Source: UBA7985 sp965661545 (GTDB taxonomy: Bacteria; Pseudomonadota; Alphaproteobacteria; UBA7985). Taken from it: a DNA stretch of 64,000 bases. Each line of letters opens with the position of its first letter. Position 1 is the stretch's first letter. This document shows, in pieces, positions 27,043 to 35,285 of the stretch. The notes under the pieces were generated by a model. It was not told where the DNA came from and ran no database searches. It saw nothing but the letters and a program-made list of their open reading frames with translations. The position numbers and the translations under genes are program-made. The stretch lies in contig CBFIEF010000003.1 of NCBI GenBank assembly GCA_965661545.1, forward strand, positions 75,547-139,546. The letters run 5' to 3'.

Positions 27043-27738
27043 ATGCGCCCCATGACGGCTCGCGCCTTTTTGCCGAACTCGCTGGACGACCTTCCAAAGG
27101 AAATTCCAATTTTCCCGCTTACTGGCGCTTTATTGCTGCCCGTGGGGCACCTGCCGCTTAACATTTTTGAGCCGCGCTATCTGTCGATGATCAGCGACGC
27201 CCTGCGAACCCCGCAGCGGTTGATCGGCATGATCCAAGCGACGGACTTGGAAGTCAGCATGAGCGATGCACCCGTTCACGCCTTGGGATGCGCAGGCCGG
27301 ATTTCTGCTTTTTCTGAAAATGATGATGGCACTGTCATGATCACACTGACCGGCATCATCCGTTTCTCGATTGAGCGCGAGCTCGATTTGGCGACCGGCG
27401 GATACCGTCGTGTGACCCCAGACTTCAGCACCTTTGCGACCGACTTGATTGAACTGAACCAAGCGCCAACCAATGAGGACGTGCTGCTAGCCTCCGTGAT
27501 CGATGCCACCAAACGCTACTTTGATGCCAAAGGCTTCAATACCGATTGGGAAGGCATTCAAGATCTTGGACTGACAGAGCTTGTAACGTCCTTGGGCATG
27601 GCCTGTCCTTTCGATCCGTTGGAAAAGCAGGCGCTACTCGAAGCAGAAAATGTCGAAGAACGGGCCAAGACCCTCACGCAGATCATGACCATGGCCACAC
27701 TGGGTGATAGTGTGGATGCGACCGTTGCTGTGAACTAA
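27043..27738 (+). CDS. LON N-terminal domain protein
   Basis: The 231-residue cytosolic protein consists only of the substrate-binding N-terminal (LAN/PUA-like) domain of Lon protease: IPIFPLTGALLLPVGHLPLNIFEPRY is split here as IFPLTGALLLPVGHLPLNIF followed by EPRYLSMI. There is no ATPase or protease domain. Function is unknown; it might act as an adaptor. ATG 27043 sits two bases after GGGAG and ATG 27052 eleven bases after, so either could be used. It runs in the same direction as the Trm112-like gene ten bases downstream. Confidence 0.9.
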   Translation: MRPMTARAFLPNSLDDLPKEIPIFPLTGALLLPVGHLPLNIFEPRYLSMISDALRTPQRLIGMIQATDLEVSMSDAPVHALGCAGRISAFSENDDGTVMITLTGIIRFSIERELDLATGGYRRVTPDFSTFATDLIELNQAPTNEDVLLASVIDATKRYFDAKGFNTDWEGIQDLGLTELVTSLGMACPFDPLEKQALLEAENVEERAKTLTQIMTMATLGDSVDATVAVN

Positions 27739-27747
27739 GGACGTCTT

Positions 27748-27951
27748 GTGACTGAAGAATCGCCGACCCAAAGCCCCGAACACCACGCGCCCGATCCGCA
27801 GATGCTTGAGTTGCTCGTGTGTCCTCTGACTAAGACCACACTGCACTTAGACCGCGAGGCGCAAGAACTGGTGTCGGAGCAAGCAGGCCTGGCTTTTCCC
27901 ATCCGTGACGGAATTCCGATCCTGCTGGTCGAAGAAGCACGGCGGCTCTAG
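27748..27951 (+). CDS. Trm112 family protein (UPF0434)
   Basis: The 67-residue protein starts at GTG 27748 with AAGGA six bases upstream. The ending LLVCPLTKTTLHLDRE, LAFPIRDGIPILLVEEARRL is the bacterial Trm112/YcaR pattern. Only one Cys of the usual zinc pair is kept (CPLTKTTL where CPxCK-type members have two). Trm112 proteins activate methyltransferases in eukaryotes and archaea; the bacterial role is unclear. It ends on a CTAG whose TAG on each strand stops this gene and the convergent hydroxylase gene. Confidence 0.9.
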   Translation: MTEESPTQSPEHHAPDPQMLELLVCPLTKTTLHLDREAQELVSEQAGLAFPIRDGIPILLVEEARRL

Positions 27952-29120
27952 CGGTCGGCCTCGCGCCGAAGCAACGCCTTGACCGGCGGGAAACGCTCGA
28001 TCATCTCCAAACCCGACGCGGCCAAAGCTCGAAATGGCGCAGGACTGCGGTCCAGCACATCATGCAATCCGGTTGTCAGCGCTGTAAACCGCGCTGTGTC
28101 AGCGCGTCGTTCGCGCTGGTAGTCGAGCAGCGCCTGCCCATCACCTCCATCCAGACCAAAGCGACGCTGATCGATCAAAACGTTGGTCAGGGCAGCAGCA
28201 TCTTTGATGGTCATGTTCAGACCCTGACCTGCGAGCGGATGCATCGCATGGGCAGCTTCTCCAATCAGCGCAAGGCGCTCCCCAATGATGGTCTCACAGT
28301 GATGAGCGCGCAAAGCGAACTGCCCCCACGCCGGATCACTGGGCGCTTGGAGTGTGCCCAGAGCCTCCCCAAACCGGGCTTGCATCCGTTCGGTCAAAAT
28401 GCCCGGCGACAAGGTGAACAAGGTTTTGGCCTTGGCGGTCGGCTCGACCCATATGAAGCTGCTGGCGTGCTCACCATCCATGCTGTGCAAGGGTAAGAAC
28501 GCGAGCGTGCCACCGGGCAAAAAGCGTTGAAACGCCCGACCTTGGTGCGAGGCGCTGTGCTTGATGCGGCCAGTGAGGGCGGTTTGGTGAAAATCCCGCT
28601 GATGGCTTTGAATATCCTCAGCTCGGCGCAGTTGCGAGTTCTTGCCGTCTGCCGCGATTACCAGGCGCGCACCAATGTTCGTGCCGTCAGCCAGTGTGAC
28701 AATCCGCTGCCCCCCCTCAAGCGCACTCCCAACGACAGACTGCTCAAAAGCCCCCTGAACCTCAATTTCATCGAGCAAGAAGCGGGTCAAGTCGCGGTTG
28801 AAAACAACCCATGAACCGCTGTCCAGATGGAGAGACGCATCCGGCTGCAAAGCCGAGTTCAGTCCACCATCAACCACCATTTCAGCAATCCGCTGCCCGT
28901 ACTGATGCAGCCAGTCGTCTGGCAACCCAAGCAGCCCTATAGCCTTAGGCGTCAGGGCCGTGGATCGTGTATCCGCGTTAGACAAGCCCAATGCATGCTG
29001 GGGCCTGGGATCGATGAGAAACGGTTTGAAGCCACGGGACTGGAGGGCTCGAAACTGGATCAAGCCCGCCAGACCAGCACCAACGATAACGATTTCCTGC
29101 ACTGATTCCGATTGGCTCAT
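27948..29120 (-). CDS. UbiH/UbiF-type FAD-dependent hydroxylase (ubiquinone biosynthesis)
   Basis: The 390-residue flavoprotein monooxygenase has the dinucleotide motif IVIVGAGLAGL at the N-terminus, the DG motif in LVIAADGKNSQLRR near residue 160, and the second FAD motif LIGEAAHAMHPLAGQGLN near residue 285. These define the ring hydroxylases of ubiquinone synthesis. The position hydroxylated cannot be decided because alphaproteobacterial UbiH, UbiF and UbiL paralogues overlap in specificity. ATG 29120 is preferred over a TTG at 29135. Confidence 0.9.
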   Translation of the reverse strand: MSQSESVQEIVIVGAGLAGLIQFRALQSRGFKPFLIDPRPQHALGLSNADTRSTALTPKAIGLLGLPDDWLHQYGQRIAEMVVDGGLNSALQPDASLHLDSGSWVVFNRDLTRFLLDEIEVQGAFEQSVVGSALEGGQRIVTLADGTNIGARLVIAADGKNSQLRRAEDIQSHQRDFHQTALTGRIKHSASHQGRAFQRFLPGGTLAFLPLHSMDGEHASSFIWVEPTAKAKTLFTLSPGILTERMQARFGEALGTLQAPSDPAWGQFALRAHHCETIIGERLALIGEAAHAMHPLAGQGLNMTIKDAAALTNVLIDQRRFGLDGGDGQALLDYQRERRADTARFTALTTGLHDVLDRSPAPFRALAASGLEMIERFPPVKALLRREADR

Positions 29121-29260
29121 GGGGTCATTTTCCAAGTCAAAGGTCGATGATCATCATATAGGAAGCCTTGTGTTGGAATCATCCTCCAATGCAGACCTTT
29201 GTTTGCTTAGAATTTGTGCAGTGCATGGATTTGAGGCACCAATTCCTGCTGTAAATTTGA

Positions 29261-29274
29261 GCATAAATTTATGC
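29261..29274. promoter_or_regulatory. 14-bp perfect palindrome, possible operator
   Basis: GCATAAATTTATGC is its own reverse complement. It lies about 50 bases upstream of the sigma-54-like element and 265 bases before glnB, a position suitable for an activator or repressor site. It does not match the usual NtrC consensus well. Confidence 0.45.
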
Positions 29275-29324
29275 AGTGGAGATTAAGTAGCTGTTTTATA
29301 TCGATTTATACCATGGTCAAAAAG

Positions 29325-29340
29325 TTGGCACGCATCTTGA
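29325..29340 (+). promoter_or_regulatory. Sigma-54-like promoter upstream of glnB
   Basis: TTGGCACGCATCTTGA contains TGGCACG, four bases and TTGA, against the sigma-54 consensus TGGCACG-N4-TTGC. The -24 element is perfect; the -12 element has A where C is expected. Nitrogen-regulated sigma-54 promoters upstream of glnB are well known in alphaproteobacteria, which raises the likelihood. Confidence 0.45.
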
Positions 29341-29538
29341 TGTGTAAACATATGTGACGAAATGCACAGCGCCGTCTTTTCCTCCCTGGCGCTGCGCCCA
29401 TCGCAACAAGGCTCAGGCGCGGCTTGCGGTCCTAATTCCTCCCCAAGGGGACCACAGCCTCGCCCGTTGCCGCAACTGCTGGCCGCCGCTACGGTAGGTC
29501 AGCACCCAAACACAAACACTGAACGAATAGGTACGAAT

Positions 29539-29877
29539 ATGAAGTGGGTAGTAGCTGTAATTAAGCCGTCAAAGCTGGAGCCGGTCCGTGATCGCCTGAC
29601 TGAACTGGGGATCGAAGGTCTGACTGCAACGGAAGTTAAGGGCTATGGCCGTCAAAAGGGTCATACTGAAATCTACCGTGGTGCTGAATACACCGTGAAC
29701 TTCCTGCCAAAGGTGAAAATCGAACTGGCTGTTCCCGGTGACAAGGCTGAAGCCGTTGTCGAAGCAATCCAAAGCGCTGCCAACACTGGCGCCATTGGAG
29801 ACGGCAAGATTTTCGTTCTCGACCTTGAGCAGGCCATTCGGATCCGCACCGGCGAAACAGACGCCTCCGCGCTCTAA
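29539..29877 (+). CDS. glnB: Nitrogen regulatory protein P-II
   Basis: The 112-residue PII protein reports 2-oxoglutarate, ATP/ADP and nitrogen status to targets such as glutamine synthetase adenylyltransferase, NtrB or AmtB. It has the first signature KGYGRQKGHTEIYRGAEY at residues 34-51, with the uridylylated tyrosine conserved at position 51. The second signature, GAIGDGKIFVLDLEQAIRIR, is near residue 82. Length is exact for the family. ATG 29539 has AGG eight bases upstream. Its modifying enzyme GlnD is at 6171-8864. glnA, the usual next gene, is absent; ftsK follows instead. The choice between GlnB and GlnK is by context only. Confidence 0.93.
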   Translation: MKWVVAVIKPSKLEPVRDRLTELGIEGLTATEVKGYGRQKGHTEIYRGAEYTVNFLPKVKIELAVPGDKAEAVVEAIQSAANTGAIGDGKIFVLDLEQAIRIRTGETDASAL

Positions 29878-29902
29878 ACCCGCTTTCTCATTTGAGACCC
29901 TG

Positions 29903-29940
29903 AAACCGGTGCTGTCCCACCACGGACGCACCGGTTTTTT
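29903..29940 (+). terminator. Rho-independent terminator after glnB
   Basis: AAACCGGTGC at 29903-29912 pairs perfectly with GCACCGGTTT at 29928-29937, and the T-run extends to 29940. It sits 25 bases after the glnB stop and makes glnB monocistronic, consistent with the lack of glnA. Confidence 0.92.
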
Positions 29941-29990
29941 CATGCCTGCGCTTTAACCGGCTCGTCGTCGCCTAAGCCACCACACTAGAA

Positions 29991-30061
29991 TTATGCGCTA
30001 AGGCATTGAAAACCGATGAATTAGCGCGTAATAATGCCGGTATTGGTTTTATGCGCTTAGC
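29991..30061. repeat. Three near-identical TTAYGCGCTWA motifs upstream of ftsK
   Basis: TTATGCGCTAA occurs at 29991-30001, TTACGCGCTAA on the minus strand at 30021-30031, and TTATGCGCTTA at 30049-30059. Centres are about 29 bases apart and the set ends 70 bases before the ftsK start. The arrangement suggests a regulator-binding array in the ftsK promoter. Shorter TTATGCG copies occur upstream of mltA (56791, 56810) and the bactofilin gene. Confidence 0.5.
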
Positions 30062-30130
30062 GAGGCTCCGTTTTCATGGAGTGACAGACAGGCGCTTCGA
30101 TTTACAAAAGACGGCAATTTCAGGCGTTCA

Positions 30131-32968
30131 ATGTCTTATTCCTATCCCCCGCACCGCGGCTCAGACTCCCCTCGCAGAGGTCCCTTTCGTTCCCTTCGTC
30201 GCTGGATGCCTCAAGGCGTCATGCCCACGGGTACGGGCCTCATTGCCCGAAACCGGGTCGTTCGGCTGTTGGGACTGTTTCTTGCTGTTGTGGTCGTTCT
30301 GGTGACGCTGTCACTGCTGACGTTTAACGCTGCTGATCCTTCGTTGAACACAGCCACCACCCGCGCCGCCCAAAACTGGATTGGTGCGCCGGGCGCTTTT
30401 GTGGCGGATGTGCTGTTGCAGACATTTGGGGTCGCAGCCTATTTGGTTCCGCTGGTGCTCGCACACTGGGCATTTGTCTGCCTGTTTCAACTTCACCGGT
30501 CCGCCGTTACGCTCCGCGCGCTGATGGCAATTCCAGCTATATTGATGATCGCGGCGGTACTCTCTTCCCTGCCATTCCAGTCCGATTGGACCAAGCCAGC
30601 CAGCGCCGGTGGTGCAGGTGGATTGCTGGTGTTGGAGAATTTCCAGCGCTGGCTTTTTGTGCCGAAAGCGCTCAGCACGGTCTTATGTTTTGTCGGCGGC
30701 GCGATAGGTTTGATTTACGCGCTGGGGCTCGACGGCAGTCTTATGTCATCCTACGGCAGAGGCCGGGAGACAGCATACCGTGATCATGAGCACGACTTTG
30801 ACGCTGAGGGCCCTTCACCAGAGGCCCATCCAATTGCGGGAGAAGCTTGGTCTGATCTGGATGATCCCTTCGATGACGGCGCGGGTCCGCGCTTCTACGA
30901 CGAAGATGAAGAAGTGCAGGAGGTCTACTCCGACCCCAACACGGTCCGGGTCAAGCTGGCAGAAAATGACACCATCTATGTGCCAGATTCCGAGCGGGAT
31001 GATTTCACCGTAGAAACCGCGCCACCTGCTGGATCGGTGAACCTGTACGGGGAAGATGAGCCCGAAGAAAGCGGTATGGACCACGCCGGACGTGCCTATG
31101 GACAGACGACCTACGGGGTTCGGCTGGACAGCGCCGAGACCGTTGCGCCAAGCTGGTCGTTCCTCAAGCCGCGCACGGATCCACGCCCCGATGTGGCTGA
31201 CCCTTTCCTTGAGAACCTGGCGCCTGAGCCGGTGGATGATCATTTCGATGATCCAGTCGCCGCTGCCTTCGATGCGCAGGATGAACCCGACCCGGTCAGT
31301 ACAGCGCCTTCCGTCCAACCACAGCCAAAACCAGCCCCGGCTGTTGCTGCAACCACACCAAGCTCCACAGAGCGCCACGTCAACGCCGCGCTGAATGAGG
31401 CGCCAAAGCGTGTCACGCGCATTGGCGTGCAGCCCACCGGGCCGCAGCCCGCTTATTCAGGCCCATTCCAAGCGCCATCGGTGGATCATTTAGTGTACCC
31501 CGATGAAGTCGTGCAAAAAGGCCTGTCACCCGAAGAATTGGCCCAGCGCATCGAACAGCTGGAACAAGCTCTCGACGAGTTCAAAATCAAAGGGCACGTG
31601 GTTAACGCACGCCCCGGCCCCGTGGTCACACTGTTCGAATTCGCGCCAGCACCGGGTCAGCGAATCGCGCGAGTCGTCTCGCTGGCTGATGACATCAAGC
31701 GTGCCATGGCCGCCCACTCCACCCGTATTGCCGTGGTGCCGGGCACATCGGTAATCGGCATCGAGCTACCAAACGAAGCACGGACGCCCGTGAACTTGCG
31801 TCAGATCATCGACAGCGACGCCTTTACGGATGCCAAGGCGCGTCTGCCACTTGCTTTAGGGATTGATATTGCCGGCAACCCGACGGTTGCTGACTTGGCC
31901 CGCGCGCCGCACCTGCTGATTGCCGGGACGACCGGCTCGGGTAAGTCGGTCTCGCTGAATGGCATGATCCTGTCCCTGCTCTACGCGCTGCCGCCTGAAC
32001 GTCTGAAGCTGATCATGATTGATCCGAAGATGCTGGAACTGTCGCTCTATGATCGCATTCCGCACCTGCTCTCTCCGGTTGTCACCGACCCGCGCCGGGC
32101 CATTGTTGCGCTGAAGTGGGCCGTGCGGGAGATGGAAGACCGTTACGAGACCATGATGAAGCTCGAAGTGCGCGGGATCCTCGATTACAACGAGCGCATC
32201 GATCAGGCCATCGCCGACGGCGAAGCCATCATCCAGCGCGTGCAGACCGGTTTCGACCCGGATTCCGGCCAACCAGAATACGAAGAGCGCGAATTGCCGC
32301 TCAAGCCCATGCCGTACATCGTCCTGATCGTCGATGAGTTGGCGGACTTGATGGAGCTGGCGAAGAAAGACATCGAATCCTCACTGCAGCGCCTGACCCA
32401 AATGGGCCGTGCGGCAGGCATCCACGTGATCACCGCAACTCAGCGGCCGTCAGTGGATGTGATCACCGGCACGATTAAGGCCAACATCCCGAGCCGCATC
32501 TCGCTCTACGTCCGGACCAAAATCGACTCCCGTACCATTCTTGATGAGCCGGGTGCCGAGCAACTCTTGCGCGTCGGAGACATGCTGTTCAGCTCAGAGG
32601 GGCGTCGTCCAACCCGCGTGCACTCAGCTTTTGTCAGCACCGAAGAAGTGCAGGCCGTGGTACAGCATCTGCGGAATCAGGGTGAGCCTGAGTTTGTCGA
32701 TACCCTGACCAACGACAGCGGCGCCTTCATGGGCGATGAAGATCAGGCCGATATGTTCGGTGGCGGTGAAGAAGAAGACGCCGACGGCGACCTGTATCAA
32801 AAGGCCGTCCAGATCGTCACAAACGACCAGCGGGCGAGCACATCCTACATCCAACGCAAGTTGTCCATCGGCTACAACCGCGCCGCGCGGCTGATTGAGC
32901 GGATGGAAAACGAAGGGCTGGTTGGTCCCCCAGACAAAACCGGCAAGCGCGATATCTATATCGACTAA
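30131..32968 (+). CDS. ftsK: DNA translocase FtsK
   Basis: FtsK sits at the division septum and pumps DNA to clear and resolve the terminus. The 945-residue protein has about four N-terminal membrane helices (residues 40-200), a disordered acidic Pro-rich linker (about 215-450), and the motor domain with Walker A AGTTGSGKSVSLNGM near residue 598 and VLIVDELADLM as Walker B. A C-terminal winged-helix gamma domain follows (TSYIQRKLSIGYNRAARLIE) that reads KOPS sites. No good ribosome binding site precedes ATG 30131. Confidence 0.97.
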   Translation: MSYSYPPHRGSDSPRRGPFRSLRRWMPQGVMPTGTGLIARNRVVRLLGLFLAVVVVLVTLSLLTFNAADPSLNTATTRAAQNWIGAPGAFVADVLLQTFGVAAYLVPLVLAHWAFVCLFQLHRSAVTLRALMAIPAILMIAAVLSSLPFQSDWTKPASAGGAGGLLVLENFQRWLFVPKALSTVLCFVGGAIGLIYALGLDGSLMSSYGRGRETAYRDHEHDFDAEGPSPEAHPIAGEAWSDLDDPFDDGAGPRFYDEDEEVQEVYSDPNTVRVKLAENDTIYVPDSERDDFTVETAPPAGSVNLYGEDEPEESGMDHAGRAYGQTTYGVRLDSAETVAPSWSFLKPRTDPRPDVADPFLENLAPEPVDDHFDDPVAAAFDAQDEPDPVSTAPSVQPQPKPAPAVAATTPSSTERHVNAALNEAPKRVTRIGVQPTGPQPAYSGPFQAPSVDHLVYPDEVVQKGLSPEELAQRIEQLEQALDEFKIKGHVVNARPGPVVTLFEFAPAPGQRIARVVSLADDIKRAMAAHSTRIAVVPGTSVIGIELPNEARTPVNLRQIIDSDAFTDAKARLPLALGIDIAGNPTVADLARAPHLLIAGTTGSGKSVSLNGMILSLLYALPPERLKLIMIDPKMLELSLYDRIPHLLSPVVTDPRRAIVALKWAVREMEDRYETMMKLEVRGILDYNERIDQAIADGEAIIQRVQTGFDPDSGQPEYEERELPLKPMPYIVLIVDELADLMELAKKDIESSLQRLTQMGRAAGIHVITATQRPSVDVITGTIKANIPSRISLYVRTKIDSRTILDEPGAEQLLRVGDMLFSSEGRRPTRVHSAFVSTEEVQAVVQHLRNQGEPEFVDTLTNDSGAFMGDEDQADMFGGGEEEDADGDLYQKAVQIVTNDQRASTSYIQRKLSIGYNRAARLIERMENEGLVGPPDKTGKRDIYID

Positions 32969-32978
32969 AGCCTGCGCC

Positions 32979-33911
32979 TCAGGTCTTGGGGAATGTTTTG
33001 GATTCAGCCACCAGTGCGCGCTTGCTGACTTGGGCTTCGCGGCGGGCGATGTATATGGCCGCCGCGGCGATGATCGCGCCACCAGCCAAGCTCGCCAATT
33101 GAGGCACAACGCCCAGAATGGTCAGCTCGAGCAGGGCGATAAACGGCAGACGCAGGTAGTCAAACGGCATCACCGCCGAAGCCTCCCCCTGCCGCGCTGC
33201 AAGCGTCAAAGCCCATTGCCCGGCGGTCGCGATAAAGCCTGCGAGAATCAGCAGGATCCAGATCTCCACGCTCAAATTCTGCCAAACCAGCATGGCGGGA
33301 GCAACGGTGTAGACCGTCATCCAAAAGCCTTGGAAGGTCACCATGCGGATGGTGCTTTCAGTCTTCACCAGGTCTTTGACCACCAGAAACGCCGTCGCCA
33401 TAAGCACCGCTGCCAACAGGGGCAGGATCTGCGCCCAAACCAGCGCCTGACTCCACGGTTGAGCAACAACCAGCACGCCCAAGAACCCCACCACCGTCGC
33501 CGCAATCCTGCGCATGCGGATGGTCTCACCCAGAAACAGCACCGCACCAATGGTCACAAAAAACGGCACCGTGAAGTTCAGCGCGACCGTCTCAGTCATG
33601 TTCAGTTGGCTAAACGCAAAGAACAGCATTGCCATCGCGCTCACCCCGACCGCTGAACGAAGCATGTGGCGCAGCGGGCGTTTGGTCGCGAGGACGGAAC
33701 GCGGTCCAGCGATCAGGGCAAAGGGCAAAATTGCGATAAAGCCAAAGACGACGCGGGCGAACACAATCTGGAACGGTTCAACGCCCGCGTTGGATGCCTG
33801 CTTGACGAACAAGCTCATCACAGAAAAACAGATCACGGACACCACCATCCACAGGATGGCGCGGGCATTGTTGGGGATCGCGGGGGTTTGTGCAGCTTTG
33901 ACCTTACTCAT
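32979..33911 (-). CDS. EamA/DMT family transporter
   Basis: The 310-residue protein has ten predicted membrane helices arranged as two EamA repeats, starting with ARAILWMVVSVICFSVMSLF. DMT proteins move small metabolites such as amino acids, purines or drugs; no substrate can be assigned. ATG 33911 is used since the upstream part to 33992 is basic and lacks family character. It is convergent with ftsK, ten bases apart. Confidence 0.88.
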   Translation of the reverse strand: MSKVKAAQTPAIPNNARAILWMVVSVICFSVMSLFVKQASNAGVEPFQIVFARVVFGFIAILPFALIAGPRSVLATKRPLRHMLRSAVGVSAMAMLFFAFSQLNMTETVALNFTVPFFVTIGAVLFLGETIRMRRIAATVVGFLGVLVVAQPWSQALVWAQILPLLAAVLMATAFLVVKDLVKTESTIRMVTFQGFWMTVYTVAPAMLVWQNLSVEIWILLILAGFIATAGQWALTLAARQGEASAVMPFDYLRLPFIALLELTILGVVPQLASLAGGAIIAAAAIYIARREAQVSKRALVAESKTFPKT

Positions 33912-34046
33912 AGATCCAAGTCTCACCCATGGCCTTCGCACCTGCACGGATTTTTTCAGCACTCCAGCGTTGACCGGGCCGCGTTTTGACATCTGGGCGG
34001 CTTAAGGCCATTGGTGGCTGAGGCTGAATTTGTACAAGGAATGGTT

Positions 34047-34595
34047 ATGCGAGGGTACTTTGCCGTAGGCGTGCTGGAAATTTCCAAATCCAGAAACATG
34101 GGTGCGCTCATGCGAACAGCGCACGCGTTTGGGGCGGCCTACACGTTTACCATTGGCTCCGAAGTGACGCGGCAAAAGGTTCGGCAAGCTGACACGTCTA
34201 ACGCCGACCTGCACCTGCCCTATTTCGATTTTCCCTCCCTTAACGATATGGCGCGGCCTCGGGGGATGCAGCTTGTCGGGGTGGAGTTGACCGATGATGC
34301 GGTTGAATTGCCATCATTTAACCACCCTTCGCGCGCGGCCTATATCATGGGGCCAGAGAAAGGCTCCCTGACGCCAGACATCCTCGAACACTGTGATCAC
34401 ATCATAAAAATTCCCACAAAGTTCTGCGTGAACGTCGCGCTGGCGGGTGGAATCGTTCTCTATGATCGGCACTTGCAGCATGGGCAGTACCAGGCCAAAC
34501 CCGTTCGTCCCGGTGGACCAACAGAAGCAAAGTCCGGTCATTTCCACGGCGGAAGATTCTCGCGCGCCGGACGGACGAACTGGCGCGCAAATTAG
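34047..34595 (+). CDS. TrmH/SpoU family RNA 2'-O-methyltransferase
   Basis: The 182-residue protein has all three SPOUT/TrmH motifs: SRNMGALMRTAHAFGA (motif 1, with the catalytic Arg), AAYIMGPEKGSLT (motif 2) and CVNVALAGGIVLYDRHL (motif 3). It methylates a ribose 2'-OH in tRNA or rRNA; which one cannot be told. ATG 34047 has AAGGA six bases upstream and is preferred to ATG 34041. The C-terminal 30 residues are basic with GGRFSRAGRTNWRAN and may bind RNA. The stop codon lies within a hairpin. Confidence 0.9.
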   Translation: MRGYFAVGVLEISKSRNMGALMRTAHAFGAAYTFTIGSEVTRQKVRQADTSNADLHLPYFDFPSLNDMARPRGMQLVGVELTDDAVELPSFNHPSRAAYIMGPEKGSLTPDILEHCDHIIKIPTKFCVNVALAGGIVLYDRHLQHGQYQAKPVRPGGPTEAKSGHFHGGRFSRAGRTNWRAN

Positions 34596-34601
34596 CGCGC
34601 C
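34578..34601. other. Hairpin spanning the stop codon of the TrmH-type gene
   Basis: CTGGCGCGC at 34578-34586 pairs perfectly with GCGCGCCAG at 34593-34601 across AAATTA. The stop codon TAG (34591-34593) is in the loop and the start of the second arm. There is no T-run, so it may instead stabilise the mRNA end or act on the convergent gene. Confidence 0.6.
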
Positions 34602-34630
34602 AGCTGCCGTTTCAACGCTTTAAGCGCAGC

Positions 34631-34963
34631 TTACGAGCGGCTGTCGTAAACCAAGCTTGGTAGCGCTGGCGGTGGAGCCGAGGCATCGAGGCCGTGTACA
34701 TCCAACGCAAAGGCCGCGAAGTCTTCATCCATCGACTGCATGATTTGCGCCCAGCCTGCCGCTGGATCATCGCCTTCGTAGGTCAGGATCACAAAGTCGC
34801 CGTGGGGTGTTTCCTGCAAGAAGGTCCGCTCATGCAGACCGGCATTTTCGCGGATAACGTCAAAGTCTGCTTTGGCGGGCTGCTGATTGATGCCGTTAAT
34901 CATCTCAAGCCACTTTTCTTTCTTACCGGGCAGGATGGGCATAACCATCGCAAGTGCTGCCAT
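34631..34963 (-). CDS. DUF6176-like small protein
   Basis: The 110-residue product starts MAALAMVMPILPGKKEKW and contains RENAGLHERTFLQETPHGDFVILTYEGDDPAAGW. The PGK-xxW opening, the E-R-x-FLQ-TP-GDF core and an E-GDDP-A motif correspond to the DUF6176 pattern, a ferredoxin-like (dimeric alpha/beta barrel) family of unknown function. No signal peptide or membrane segment is seen. It converges on the TrmH-type gene. Confidence 0.7.
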   Translation of the reverse strand: MAALAMVMPILPGKKEKWLEMINGINQQPAKADFDVIRENAGLHERTFLQETPHGDFVILTYEGDDPAAGWAQIMQSMDEDFAAFALDVHGLDASAPPPALPSLVYDSRS

Positions 34964-35285
34964 TTTATTACTCCAATCTAAAAATGGTAATATTTTTTCA
35001 TATCGAGGTAATGGAAATAAAACCTACACCGTACTCTTTGTTTCGCCAGCAATTCCATCAAATCGAAATCCTACCGTGAAATAACGAATGAATATGTCAA
35101 CACGGCTTGCCCGTAGTTTGTGCAATTTGGTGCGTTTTATATTTGAATTCTTTACATGTGCTTCGTTCAATGGCTTCATTTCGACTGACAGCGATGATTC
35201 TCACTGCCTTTCTGTCATGAAATCGCAATGAATATTTGGCTCGCTGGAACTGAAATCAAAAACTTACGAGTTACGGAGTATGCCC
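34964..35285. other. AT-rich divergent intergenic region
   Basis: About 320 bases between the DUF6176-like gene and the NTF2-like gene, clearly richer in A and T than its neighbours. An inverted repeat TGACAG (35186-35191) / CTGTCA (35212-35217) might be an operator for one of the flanking genes. GGAG at 35275-35278 belongs to the next gene. No coding frame or RNA gene is evident. Confidence 0.5.

Larger units (their letters stand above)
29121..29538. other. Long intergenic and leader region upstream of glnB
   Basis: About 420 bases separate the divergent hydroxylase gene and glnB. It holds a perfect 14-bp palindrome at 29261-29274 and a sigma-54-like promoter at 29325-29340, leaving a leader of roughly 190 bases before glnB. 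An in-frame ORF extension from 29362 would add 59 residues before the normal PII start, but its composition is unlike PII and it is taken as untranslated leader. Confidence 0.65.

Noticed and set aside
29362..29538. N-terminal extension of PII by 59 residues
   Set aside because: The extension is Pro/Ser/Gln-rich and unlike PII, whereas ATG 29539 gives the exact family length and Tyr51 numbering.
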